Positions 17,524-26,140 of a stretch of 45,704 nt of DNA are shown in pieces; the first letter of the stretch is position 1; the number at the start of each line of letters is the position of its first letter. The notes under the pieces are model-generated. The model saw only the letters and a program-made list of their open reading frames with translations, was not told the DNA's origin and ran no database searches. Source of the stretch: an uncultured Faecalibacterium sp. (GTDB lineage Bacteria; Bacillota; Clostridia; Oscillospirales; Ruminococcaceae); contig CAJFNF010000021.1 in assembly GCA_904394215.1 (NCBI GenBank), forward strand, positions 1-45,704. Direction: 5' to 3'. A program made the position numbers and the translations under genes.

Positions 17524-17564
17524 AAAACAGCCGGTCTGTGCTGCGACGCACGGCCGGCTGTTTT
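17524..17564. terminator. Bidirectional terminator between yqfD and hslO
   Basis: AAAACAGCCGG (17524-17534) pairs with CCGGCTGTTTT (17554-17564). The stem is flanked by A-rich and T-rich arms, so it can stop transcription from both convergent genes. Confidence 0.88.
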
Positions 17565-17578
17565 CTTTGCTTATGAAA

Positions 17579-18484
17579 TTATTTCTGCTCCGCAGCGGGA
17601 ACTTTGGTCTCCGCCGGCATCTCCTTCAGGAGCTGGTTCAGATCAAAAGTATATTTGCTGTGGCAGAAGTGACAGACCACCTCACAGTGGGGATCCTCAT
17701 CCCGCAGCTTTTCCAGTTCCTTGCGGCCCAGACTGAACAGCATTTCCTTGGTGCGCTGCTGACTGCAGTCGCACTTATACGATACCTGCCGACGATCCAG
17801 CACCGACGGAGCAAAACCGGCCAGTGCCTTTTCCATCATGTCTTCGGTGGTGGCACCAGCCCGCAGCATCTCGGTGACAGAAGGCATCGCAGCAATGTTC
17901 TGCTCAAGCCGGGTAATTTCAGCGTCGGTGGCGCCGGGCAGCAGCTGCACCAGGTAGCCCCCTGCACAGTGGATGGTAAGATCCGGGTCCACCAGCACGC
18001 CCAGGGCGCAGACCGTCGGAATCTGCTCACTGTAGGCGTAATAAGCGGTCAAATCCTCAGCAATTTCTCCCGACACCAGAGGCACCTGGCCCACGGTGGG
18101 CTCTCTCTGAAGCTTGTTGTCCCGGATGACGGTGAGGACGCCGTCTTTGCCCACAGCGCCGCCCACATCCAGGTGGCCGTCCGCCCGGGGCGGCAGCTCC
18201 ACCAGCGGATGATCGATGCAGCCCTTTACGTTGCCGTGACCATCGGTGCAGGCAATGACCAGCCCGGCAGGGCCGCCGCCATTGATCCGCAGGGTCACGC
18301 TGTCCCGCTCGTCTTTCAGCATGGATCCCATCAGGGATGCCCCGGTCAAAAGCCGTCCCAGGGCAGCGCTGCAGGTTGCGCTGGTCTTGTGCAGCTGCTC
18401 TGCCTTGCGGACAATATCGGTGGAGTCTATCCCGCAGAATACAATGCCTCCGTTTTCAGAAAGGCCGCGGATCCATTCAGACAT
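17579..18484 (-). CDS. hslO: Hsp33 redox-regulated chaperone
   Basis: At 301 residues this is a normal Hsp33. The C-terminal zinc motif is complete: CDC near residue 238 and CHFC about 30 residues later. In oxidised cells the cysteines form disulfides, zinc leaves and the protein becomes a holdase for unfolding proteins. The start ATG at 18484 has AAGGAG upstream and overlaps the end of the upstream methyltransferase gene by eight bases. Confidence 0.95.
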   Translation of the reverse strand: MSEWIRGLSENGGIVFCGIDSTDIVRKAEQLHKTSATCSAALGRLLTGASLMGSMLKDERDSVTLRINGGGPAGLVIACTDGHGNVKGCIDHPLVELPPRADGHLDVGGAVGKDGVLTVIRDNKLQREPTVGQVPLVSGEIAEDLTAYYAYSEQIPTVCALGVLVDPDLTIHCAGGYLVQLLPGATDAEITRLEQNIAAMPSVTEMLRAGATTEDMMEKALAGFAPSVLDRRQVSYKCDCSQQRTKEMLFSLGRKELEKLRDEDPHCEVVCHFCHSKYTFDLNQLLKEMPAETKVPAAEQK

Positions 18485-19238
18485 CTTGTTCTCCTTCCAG
18501 CTGTGTGTAATTTTTGACGGCGCAGAAAAAATACCTCTCACTGGTATCTGTCAGCGGGCCAAAAGTTTCTCCGTCACAGACCGACTCCAGGGTAAAGCCA
18601 TGCCGTTCCAGAGCGGAACGGATTTCATCCAGCGCATAAGTGTACTCACAGAATTCCTCGTGGAAGCTTTCGCCGTTTTCCTCGTTGGTAATATCCAGTG
18701 AAATGCGGACCCTTCGGCCGCCGTCTTCCAGCTGATTGCGCCAGACGCAGCCAGCCTCTTCCCCTTCAAAGGTGAAGGTATTGTTGCCCAGAACCTTCTG
18801 ATGTTTATAGGGGGTATTCATATCAAACAGCAGCACGCCGCCTTTTTCCATAAAAAAGCCTGCATTGGCAATGGCTTCATCCAGGGCCGGCAGATGATTG
18901 AAGGTGTCGAAGGTGGACACCGCCCCCTGGATGGTGCCATAGAGATCCAGATGGCACAGATCCTGTTCCAGCAGCAGCAGACGGCCGGTCAGCTCCAGCT
19001 GGTCGGCCTTGTCCCGCACTACACAGAGCATTTCCTCCGACTGGTCAATGGCAATCATATCGTAGCCATCCTGGGCCAGCATCAGGGTCAGTTCACCAGT
19101 GCCGCAGCCCAGATCGGCCAGGATGCCGCTCTGGATGCCGTGGTTTTCCAGCTCTGTTTTGATGTGCCGGTACAGGGCATCATAGTCTGCATCCTCGTTG
19201 AGGGAGTCATAAAAATAGGCAAATTCATTATAGGCCAT
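18477..19238 (-). CDS. Class I SAM-dependent methyltransferase
   Basis: A 253-residue methyltransferase with the SAM-binding LADLGCGTGELTLML near residues 41-55, an acidic second motif (AIDQSEEML) and the N-terminal YNEFAYFYDSL. It resembles the YqeM-like group of small-molecule or tRNA methyltransferases, but the substrate cannot be read from the sequence. It starts four bases after the ysxC stop and overlaps hslO by eight bases, so it is inside an operon. Confidence 0.85.
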   Translation of the reverse strand: MAYNEFAYFYDSLNEDADYDALYRHIKTELENHGIQSGILADLGCGTGELTLMLAQDGYDMIAIDQSEEMLCVVRDKADQLELTGRLLLLEQDLCHLDLYGTIQGAVSTFDTFNHLPALDEAIANAGFFMEKGGVLLFDMNTPYKHQKVLGNNTFTFEGEEAGCVWRNQLEDGGRRVRISLDITNEENGESFHEEFCEYTYALDEIRSALERHGFTLESVCDGETFGPLTDTSERYFFCAVKNYTQLEGEQDV

Positions 19239-19242
19239 CTGC

Positions 19243-19845
19243 TTATTCCCCGTCCGTCAAAGCTGCTTGCACTGCCTGATCCAAAATGGCCTGCAGCTCC
19301 GGAATGCCGCTGCCGCTTTCGGCGCTGGTCAGCACCACCGCCTGGCAGCCATAAGCCAGGCATACCTTCTCAAACGCCTGGCGGGTGGATTCCATCTGGC
19401 TCTTTTTCAGTTTGTCGCCCTTGGTCAGGGCCACCACGTAGGGAATCTGATGGTAGTGCAGATACCGCAGCATCTGTGCATCATCGGCGCTGATGTCGTG
19501 GCGGCAGTCGATCAGCTGCACCAGCAGGGTGTGGTGCCGTGCAGCGCCGAAATAACTGTTGATCAGGTCATCCCAGCGCTGGCGGTCTGCATTGCTGACC
19601 TTGGCGTAGCCATAGCCCGGCAGATCCACAAAGTAGCAGTGATCCACATCATAAAAATTGATGGTGGCCGTCTTGCCCGGCGTGCTGGACACACGGGCCA
19701 GATTTTTGCGGTTGCACAGTTTGTTGATCAGGCTGGACTTGCCCACATTGGACCGGCCCGAAAAGCTGATTTCGGGGCGGTCACTGTCCGGCAGCTGGCT
19801 GGAAATGCCATAGCTGGCGAGAAAGGCCGCTTTGTTGTAGTTCAT
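19243..19845 (-). CDS. ysxC: Ribosome biogenesis GTPase YsxC/EngB
   Basis: The 200-residue GTPase has GRSNVGKSS (about residues 30-38), the switch region SSTPGKTATINF, DLPGYGYA and TKGD. This is the single-domain YihA/YsxC family, essential for maturation of the large ribosomal subunit. GAGGAG precedes the ATG. It lies 21 bases downstream of lon, an arrangement also found in Bacillus. Confidence 0.96.
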   Translation of the reverse strand: MNYNKAAFLASYGISSQLPDSDRPEISFSGRSNVGKSSLINKLCNRKNLARVSSTPGKTATINFYDVDHCYFVDLPGYGYAKVSNADRQRWDDLINSYFGAARHHTLLVQLIDCRHDISADDAQMLRYLHYHQIPYVVALTKGDKLKKSQMESTRQAFEKVCLAYGCQAVVLTSAESGSGIPELQAILDQAVQAALTDGE

Positions 19846-19866
19846 GTTTTCTCCTCATCTGCTGTC

Positions 19867-22320
19867 TCAGCAGACCACACCCGGCTGCGGCGTCTTGTCC
19901 GACGCCGGCGGCAGAATCGAGTCGGCTGTCTTGGGTTTACGGGCGCGGGTGCGCCGGGCGGGCATGGGCTTGGGCGCTTTCAGCAGCGCGGTATGCAGCA
20001 CCTGTTCCAGGGTGGATACCGGCATAAACTGGATGTGGTCCTTGACCTCCTGATCCACCTCGTACAGGTCGCTCTCGTTGTCCTTGGGGATCAGAACCAG
20101 CTTCATCCCCTCGCGGTAAGCCGCCATGCTCTTTTCCCGCAGGCCGCCGATGGGAAGGACATTGCCGTGGAGGGTGATCTCACCGGTCATGGCCACATCA
20201 CCCCGGACCGGACGGCCGGACAGGCAGGAAATCAGAGCCGTGGTCAGAGTCACGCCGGCCGAAGGGCCGTCCTTGGGAATGGCGCCTTCCGGGGCGTGGA
20301 TATGCAGGTCGCACTTTTTCAGCTTTTCGGTGTCAATGCCGTATTCCGATGCATGGGCACGGGCGTATGTAATGGCCAGCTGGGCGCTCTCTTTCATCAC
20401 ATCGCCCAGAGATCCGGTGACCGTGATCTTGCCGGAGCCATCCTCGATAACCTGCACCTCAATGGGCAGGGTTTCGCCGCCCACACTGGTCCAGGCCAGA
20501 CCATTTGCAATACCCACAGCGTTGTCACGGTTCAGGAACTCAGGCTTCACCATGCGGGGTCCCAGCAGGTCTTCCAGCATGGAGGAGGTCACAGAGACGC
20601 TCTCCACCTCGCCGGCGGCAATCTTCCGGGCGCACTTGCGCAGTACGCTGGTAATGGTGCGTTCCAGGCTGCGGACGCCCGCTTCGCGGGTATAGCCGTC
20701 GATCAGGCCGTACAGGGCGCCCTGGGACAGGGTCACCTTGCCGGTCAGGCCGCACAGTTCCAGCTGCTTGGGCAGCAGATGGCGGCGGGCAATGTTGTAC
20801 TTCTCCACCCGGGTATAGCTGGGCAGCTCAATGATGTCCATACGGTCCCGCAGCGGTCCAGGGATGCCCCCCAGATCGTTGGCAGTGGTAATGAACAGGA
20901 CATGGCTCAGGTCATAGGGAATATCCAGGAAGTGATCCTTGAAGGTGTTGTTCTGCTCCGGATCCAGCGCTTCCAGCAGAGCGGCCGCCGGGTCACCCCG
21001 GAAGTCCCCTGCCAGCTTATCGATCTCGTCCAGCAGAATCAGCGGGTTCTGGCTCTTGGCGGTGATCATGGCGCTGATGATCTTGCCTGGCATGGCACCG
21101 ATGTAGGTACGGCGATGGCCGCGGATTTCGGCCTCATCCCGCACGCCGCCCAGACTCAGCCGGACATACTTGCGGTGCAGGCAGGCGGCAATGGACCGGG
21201 CAATGCTGGTCTTGCCGACGCCCGGAGGGCCAACCAGGCAGATGATCTGCGCCTTGACATCCGGCGCCAGCTTGCGCACAGCCAGCATCTCCAGAATCCG
21301 GTCCTTCACCTTTTTCAGGCCATAGTGGTCATGATCCAGAATCTGCTGCGCCTTGGCAATATCCAGATCGTCTTCCGTAAAGGTATTCCAGGGCAGATCC
21401 AGGCAGGTGTCCAGATAGGTGCGGATCACCGTCGCCTCCTGGTTGCTGCCCTGCATCTTGGCCAGACGGTCCACCTCTTTCAGCAGCTTCTGCTCACTGT
21501 CTGCTTCCAGATGAAGTGCCAGAATCCGGCGGCGGTAGTCTTCCGCCTCAGCGTGGGTGTCATCTCCCTCCCCCAGTTCGCTGCTGATGATGTTCAGCTG
21601 CTCGTGGAGATAGTAGTCCCGCTGGTTTTTATCCATCGACTCGTTGACCTTGTCGTTGATCTCCTTTTCGATCTGCAGGACCTGGCATTCCCGGCGCAGC
21701 AGCTCGATGAGCCTCTCCAGCCGGCCGGTGAGGGTTCCCTCATCCATGACCGCCTGCTTGTCCTCATACCGGAGCAGCAGGTTGGCCGGGACATACTCGC
21801 TCAGGAACACCGGGTCATCGCTGGAGACAATGGCAAAGACCACATCCTTGGCCAGGCGCTGGTTCAGTGCCAGATATTCATCAAAGATATTTTTCAGGCT
21901 GCGGACCAGGGCATCGGTCTGGAGGGATTTTTCCTCCTTGGCGCCCCGGACCGGTGCCTGCTGGACAGCTGCCAGCAGGAACTTGCCGTCCTCGTCCAGG
22001 TCAGTCATTTTGGCGCGGTACTTGCCTTCCACCAGAACCCGCACCAGGTCATCCGAGACCCGTAGCACCTGCTTGATCTCGGCCACTACGCCATAAGTAA
22101 ACAGGTCGTCGCGGGTGGGCTCATCGGTGTCCATCTTCTTCTGGGCGACCAGAAATACATTGGAATTGTTGCTCATCGCCCACTCGATGGCGGCGATGCT
22201 TTTTTCACGGCCCACCTCAAAATGGACCAGATTGTTTGGGAAGACCACCAGCCCCCGCAGGGCAATGGCAGGAAGATGGAGGGTCTGACGCTCCACCTTG
22301 ATTGTTACTTTCTCAGACAT
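19867..22320 (-). CDS. lon: ATP-dependent protease Lon
   Basis: This 817-residue LonA protease has an N-terminal substrate-binding domain, the AAA+ module with GPPGVGKTS, and the C-terminal Ser-Lys protease domain. The catalytic serine is in PKDGPSAG, and the lysine follows in GLREKSMAA. It degrades damaged and regulatory proteins. I start at the ATG at 22320, after GGGAGG; the longer frame lacks a good signal. Its own promoter lies at 22403-22431, with a hairpin-rich leader. Confidence 0.97.
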   Translation of the reverse strand: MSEKVTIKVERQTLHLPAIALRGLVVFPNNLVHFEVGREKSIAAIEWAMSNNSNVFLVAQKKMDTDEPTRDDLFTYGVVAEIKQVLRVSDDLVRVLVEGKYRAKMTDLDEDGKFLLAAVQQAPVRGAKEEKSLQTDALVRSLKNIFDEYLALNQRLAKDVVFAIVSSDDPVFLSEYVPANLLLRYEDKQAVMDEGTLTGRLERLIELLRRECQVLQIEKEINDKVNESMDKNQRDYYLHEQLNIISSELGEGDDTHAEAEDYRRRILALHLEADSEQKLLKEVDRLAKMQGSNQEATVIRTYLDTCLDLPWNTFTEDDLDIAKAQQILDHDHYGLKKVKDRILEMLAVRKLAPDVKAQIICLVGPPGVGKTSIARSIAACLHRKYVRLSLGGVRDEAEIRGHRRTYIGAMPGKIISAMITAKSQNPLILLDEIDKLAGDFRGDPAAALLEALDPEQNNTFKDHFLDIPYDLSHVLFITTANDLGGIPGPLRDRMDIIELPSYTRVEKYNIARRHLLPKQLELCGLTGKVTLSQGALYGLIDGYTREAGVRSLERTITSVLRKCARKIAAGEVESVSVTSSMLEDLLGPRMVKPEFLNRDNAVGIANGLAWTSVGGETLPIEVQVIEDGSGKITVTGSLGDVMKESAQLAITYARAHASEYGIDTEKLKKCDLHIHAPEGAIPKDGPSAGVTLTTALISCLSGRPVRGDVAMTGEITLHGNVLPIGGLREKSMAAYREGMKLVLIPKDNESDLYEVDQEVKDHIQFMPVSTLEQVLHTALLKAPKPMPARRTRARKPKTADSILPPASDKTPQPGVVC

Positions 22321-22331
22321 TGTGAACCTCC

Positions 22332-22370
22332 CAAAGCTGTGCCCCAGTATCGCGATGGGCACAGCCTTTG
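22332..22370 (-). promoter_or_regulatory. Hairpin in the lon leader next to the ribosome-binding site
   Basis: In the lon mRNA, AAAGG-CTGTGCCC pairs with GGGCACAG-CTTT around a loop of about 13 bases. The stem ends directly at the GGGAGG of lon. A second stem, GCAGGGC/GCCCTGC, lies at 22379-22396. Together they could modulate lon translation; this is inference from position only. Confidence 0.4.
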
Positions 22371-22402
22371 TCCTCTAGGCAGGGCATTGGCCCTGCTCCT
22401 GT

Positions 22403-22431
22403 ATTATAGCCGGTTGCGGCTGCAGTTGCAA
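22403..22431 (-). promoter_or_regulatory. Promoter of lon
   Basis: Minus-strand TTGCAA (22431-22426), a 17-bp spacer and perfect TATAAT (22408-22403). No CtsR heptad repeats or CIRCE element are visible around it. Confidence 0.78.
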
Positions 22432-22495
22432 CGGGTCCCACTGGTTTTGCCAGCGATGAGCCCCTGCAAAGATTTTCCATCTGCCGCAAAATGGT

Positions 22496-23035
22496 TTATT
22501 CCTTGTTTCTCTCTCTTATATTATAACCCAGCTTGTCCAGTGCCGGCAGCAAAGCCCGCAGGATCAGAGCAGTCAGAGCCCCCATCACCAGGCCCAGCAC
22601 TAGCATCACCGGCGCATAGTAGAAGGAAAGAGCAGAAGAAATAATGACCCCTGCCCCCAGCAGCTGGCCCACATTGTGGCCAAAAGCGCCGCAGACCGAC
22701 AGAATAAACCAGGTGGGATGCACCGGCAGCACATCATACAAAAGCCACATCACCAGCAGCGAGAGCATACCTCCGCACAGGGAGAGAAAGCCTGCTGTAG
22801 GCCCGGACACCAGAAAGACAAACAGCGCTTTCAGCAGATCCAGGATCAGGGCCTGTTTCGGCCCCATAAACAGCAGGCCATACATCACCACAATGTTGGC
22901 AAGGCCCAGTTTCATGCCGGGCAAAAGGCCCGGTATGGTAAGGGTCCCTTCTGCAAAAGAGAGGGCCATGGCCAGGGCAAAAAGCATGCCCGACAGGGCA
23001 ATTTGTTTGGCTTTACTTCTCTGCTGCCTGCGCAT
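22496..23035 (-). CDS. Gx transporter family membrane protein
   Basis: A 179-residue, highly hydrophobic protein with about five membrane segments. LPGMKLGLANIVVMYGLL and GFLSLCGGMLSLLVM are characteristic of the family once called heptaprenyl diphosphate synthase component I and now Gx transporter. The substrate is unknown; relatives are often near isoprenoid or NusG-like genes. It follows the ABC-F gene by 20 bases. Confidence 0.85.
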   Translation of the reverse strand: MRRQQRSKAKQIALSGMLFALAMALSFAEGTLTIPGLLPGMKLGLANIVVMYGLLFMGPKQALILDLLKALFVFLVSGPTAGFLSLCGGMLSLLVMWLLYDVLPVHPTWFILSVCGAFGHNVGQLLGAGVIISSALSFYYAPVMLVLGLVMGALTALILRALLPALDKLGYNIRERNKE

Positions 23036-23055
23036 GGTTTTCCTCCTGCAAAAGT

Positions 23056-24963
23056 TTATGCTCCAGTGTTCTCATTGGATTCCAGTGAATGTTCATACTG
23101 TTCCTGTTCCTCAACGGCAGCCTCCCAGGCTGCGAACAGTTCCTCCTGATGGAACCGCAGATCCTCCAGTTCGTCGCTCTTTTGGCGCAGCAGCTGGGGG
23201 TCGTTGTAAACCTCCGGAGAGTTGATCTCGTTGTCCAGCTCCACTTCCCGGGCGCCGCACTTCTCCATCTCTTCCTCGCAGGCTTTAATCTTGGCCCGCA
23301 GTTCGGCCCGGCGGCGGCGCTGCTCCTTGCCATAGCCGGCCTTGACGGCGGCGTCTGTCTTTTCCGGCACTGCGGCGGCAGCCGTGCTGCGGCCCATCAG
23401 GGCATCGTAATTGGGGTAAATGGTAGCCTTGCCATTTTCCAGATAGAGGATCGGGCAGGCCAGGCTGTTCATCAGGTGGCGGTCATGGGTCACCAGCAGC
23501 AGGGTTCCTGTATAGGCCATCAGGGCCTCGGTCAGGTTTTCCCGGGTGTAGATATCCAGGTGGTTGGTGGGCTCGTCCAGAAACAGCAGGTTGGGCCGTT
23601 CCAGCACAATCTCTGCAAAGCGGAGCCGGGCCAGTTCGCCGCCTGACAGGGAGGCGCAATCCTTGAACACCGTCTCCCCGCGGAACCCCAGTCGGGCCAG
23701 ATGGCTCCGGACTTCCAGCTCGGTCATCTGGGGATATTTGTCCCAGATTGCGTCAATCACCCGGCCTGCGCCGGCACGGTGCTGTTGCTGCTCAAAAATA
23801 CTGGGCCGGGCGCCGGTTCCCAGACGGACCATGCCCCCCGAGGGACGCCGTTTGCCATCCAGTACCTGCATCAGGGTGGATTTGCCGGCGCCGTTGGGCC
23901 CTGCAATCACCAGCCGCTGGCCCCGGCATACCGTATAGGTAAAGGGCTCCAGCAGCACCCGGTCCCCGATCCGGACCGTCAGGTTCTTCATGATGACCAG
24001 TTCGTTCCAGGGCTCCACATCGTATTCAAAGCGGAACTTCAGCTTGTTGGTCTCGTCCTTGGGGGCTTCGGTGATCTCCAGCTTTTCAAGCTGCTTGCGG
24101 CGGCTCTGGGCCATCTTGGTGGTGGAAGCCCGCACCAGGTTCTTGTCGATATAGTCCTGCAGTTTTTCGGCCAGGGCCACATCGGCGTCGTGCTGCTTTT
24201 GACGCAGGGCATCCGCCGCCTCTTTCTGGGGCAGATAGGCCGAAAAATTGCCCTTGTAAACCGTCATGGTGTGGCCGGAAACTTCCCAGATTTTGGTGCA
24301 CACATTATCCAGGAAATAGCGGTCATGGCTGACCACCAGAACTGCACCGGAGTAGCTGCGGAGATAATTTTCCAGCCACTCCATGGTGGCAAAGTCCAGA
24401 TGGTTGGTGGGCTCGTCCAGAATCAGGATATCCGGCTTTTCCAGCAGCAGCTTGGCAATCCGCAGCCGGGTCAGCTCGCCGCCCGACAGAACACCTACAT
24501 TCTTGGTCCAGGTGTCCTGAGGGAATCCCATGCCTCCCAGCACCTTTTTGATATTCACATCCATATTATAGCCATCAGCGGCATCCACCACCGCCTGCAG
24601 AGCAGCGTGCTGCTCCAGCAGGGCCGGATCCGACTGCACAGCCATTTTCTTTTCCAGCACCTGCATCTGCGCCATGGCATCCAGTACTGGCGCAAAGGTC
24701 GAGCGCATTTCACCGTAGACATCCAGCGTAGCATCCAGTTTGGCGTTCTGGGCCAGATACCCCAGCGTGACGCCGTGGGTCAAGCTGAACTCGCCGCTGT
24801 AGTCGGTGTATTCCCCGGTCAGGATCTTCAGGAGGGTGGTCTTGCCTGCGCCGTTCTGGCCTACAATGCCGATGCGGTCCTCCCGCTCGACGCTGGCCGT
24901 CACGTCCTGCAGCACGATCTTTTCCCCAAAGGTCTTGCCGATATGTTCCAGATTCATCAACAT
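23056..24963 (-). CDS. ABC-F family ATPase
   Basis: The 635-residue protein has two ABC ATPase domains and no membrane segments. The first has GQNGAGKTT and LSGGELTRL; the second has GPNGAGKST and LSGGELARL. Between them is the ABC-F linker, and a basic coiled coil ends the protein (from about residue 555). ABC-F proteins act on the ribosome in translation or antibiotic protection. This one resembles housekeeping YdiF-type members more than resistance factors. I start at the ATG at 24963, preceded by GGGGAAG; a GTG at 24978 is also in frame. Confidence 0.9.
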   Translation of the reverse strand: MLMNLEHIGKTFGEKIVLQDVTASVEREDRIGIVGQNGAGKTTLLKILTGEYTDYSGEFSLTHGVTLGYLAQNAKLDATLDVYGEMRSTFAPVLDAMAQMQVLEKKMAVQSDPALLEQHAALQAVVDAADGYNMDVNIKKVLGGMGFPQDTWTKNVGVLSGGELTRLRIAKLLLEKPDILILDEPTNHLDFATMEWLENYLRSYSGAVLVVSHDRYFLDNVCTKIWEVSGHTMTVYKGNFSAYLPQKEAADALRQKQHDADVALAEKLQDYIDKNLVRASTTKMAQSRRKQLEKLEITEAPKDETNKLKFRFEYDVEPWNELVIMKNLTVRIGDRVLLEPFTYTVCRGQRLVIAGPNGAGKSTLMQVLDGKRRPSGGMVRLGTGARPSIFEQQQHRAGAGRVIDAIWDKYPQMTELEVRSHLARLGFRGETVFKDCASLSGGELARLRFAEIVLERPNLLFLDEPTNHLDIYTRENLTEALMAYTGTLLLVTHDRHLMNSLACPILYLENGKATIYPNYDALMGRSTAAAAVPEKTDAAVKAGYGKEQRRRRAELRAKIKACEEEMEKCGAREVELDNEINSPEVYNDPQLLRQKSDELEDLRFHQEELFAAWEAAVEEQEQYEHSLESNENTGA

Positions 24964-25016
24964 CGTTTTCTTCCCCACACTTCACGTCAGGATCCGGAAT
25001 ACAGTGCCCGGAATCC

Positions 25017-25757
25017 TCAGATCTGATGGCGCCGGTTTTTCTGTCCCACCCGGGCCAGTTCGTCCGGCTCCATGACAATCGGATACAGCTGTTCCAGGTC
25101 ATCAATTTCATAGGTCGGGCTCACCTGGCCCGGATTCTCCGCATGGTTCCGATTCAGCCAGCAGGTGTCCAGGCCCGCATTGATGCCGCCCTGAATGTCG
25201 CTGGAGAGGCTGTCGCCCACCACCAGAACGTGTTCGCGGTTCTCCACCCCGAGCGTTTTGAGGGCAGCGTCAAAAATCTTACGGTTGGGCTTTTCACTGT
25301 CAGCCCGCTCAGAAACAAAGACCTCTTCCATGAAATCCGCGATGCCTGACTCTTTCACCCGCCGGCTTTGCACCTTGTCAAAGCCATTGGTGACAATGGC
25401 CATGGTGGCCACTTCTGCCAGTTCGTGGAGCACATCCAAAACATTACCAGGCATCAAATCCGGGTGGGTAGACAGCTTGCCCAGGTAGGCACGGTTCATT
25501 TCTGCCCCGTTGCCCTCTTTGCCAATTTCTTTCAAAAACCGGGTGAACCGCTCATTCATCAATTTCTCCCGACGGATTTGGCCCTTTTCCAGCTGACGCC
25601 ACAGTCCCTCGTTGATCTCGCGGTATTTCTGGATCGTCTCGTTGGACGGCTCAATGTCATACTGAGTCAGTGTTTCGATCAAAGCTTTATTCTCTGCCAT
25701 ATCGAAATCCAGCAGGGTATTGTCTGCATCAAACAGTATGCAGTAATATTTTGCCAT
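25017..25757 (-). CDS. YjjG-family HAD nucleotidase
   Basis: A 246-residue HAD phosphatase with the nucleophile motif FDADNTLLDFD, motif II IVTNG and the acidic motif VVGDSLSSDIQGG. This matches the YjjG group, which dephosphorylates non-canonical pyrimidine nucleotides in well-studied members. The start at 25757 follows GAGGGAAAGG; the longer frame adds an unlikely 28-residue tail. Confidence 0.85.
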   Translation of the reverse strand: MAKYYCILFDADNTLLDFDMAENKALIETLTQYDIEPSNETIQKYREINEGLWRQLEKGQIRREKLMNERFTRFLKEIGKEGNGAEMNRAYLGKLSTHPDLMPGNVLDVLHELAEVATMAIVTNGFDKVQSRRVKESGIADFMEEVFVSERADSEKPNRKIFDAALKTLGVENREHVLVVGDSLSSDIQGGINAGLDTCWLNRNHAENPGQVSPTYEIDDLEQLYPIVMEPDELARVGQKNRRHQI

Positions 25758-25798
25758 ACCTTTCCCTCTTTTCTCTTGGAGTTCCTTTACAAGGCAAA

Positions 25799-25824
25799 GC
25801 CAGCTCCGTTCACGCAGAGCTGGC
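25799..25824 (-). terminator. Weak hairpin between the small acidic ORF and the YjjG gene
   Basis: GCCAGCTC and GAGCTGGC form an 8-bp stem with a 10-base loop. On the minus strand only TTTGCC follows, so it is at best a weak terminator or attenuator. Confidence 0.35.
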
Positions 25825-25833
25825 CCTGTCGTA

Positions 25834-26070
25834 TCATACATTTATGATCTCGTACCCGCCCGCATCATCGGTCTGCTGGGGCTGGTTGTCAATGCAGCGG
25901 CGCTGGGCCGGGGGTTCCGGTGTTTCGCCGCCGCAGCCGCAGCCTGGATCTTCCTGTTCTGCGGAGCCCGGGTCAACAATCTCCCACTCCATCTCGTAGA
26001 AATCCACGCTGCCGTCTGTCACATTGCCGCAGCCAGCCTGGCTGACGACAAATTCGTCTTGCTGCATCAT
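25834..26070 (-). CDS. Small acidic hypothetical protein
   Basis: This 78-residue protein is acidic and has a CGCGG motif, with further single cysteines near residues 14 and 59. I do not recognise the family. Coding is supported by a strong AGGAGG before tandem ATG codons and by its tight place between the SGNH hydrolase and YjjG genes. The cysteine pattern could bind metal or iron-sulfur, but that is only a suggestion. Confidence 0.6.
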   Translation of the reverse strand: MMQQDEFVVSQAGCGNVTDGSVDFYEMEWEIVDPGSAEQEDPGCGCGGETPEPPAQRRCIDNQPQQTDDAGGYEIINV

Positions 26071-26140
26071 TGGGGTCCTCCTCTCTCCTTTGGGCTATAT
26101 CCCAGCCTATGCAGGCAGGAGACAGAAGGTGTCCGGTTGT

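Noticed and set aside
19267-22065. 932-codon plus-strand frame
   Set aside because: It is entirely antisense to lon and ysxC, has no recognisable domain and is explained by the GC-rich codon use of the true genes.
24964-24978. GTG start 15 bases upstream of the ABC-F gene
   Set aside because: No ribosome-binding site; the ATG at 24963 has GGGGAAG in place.
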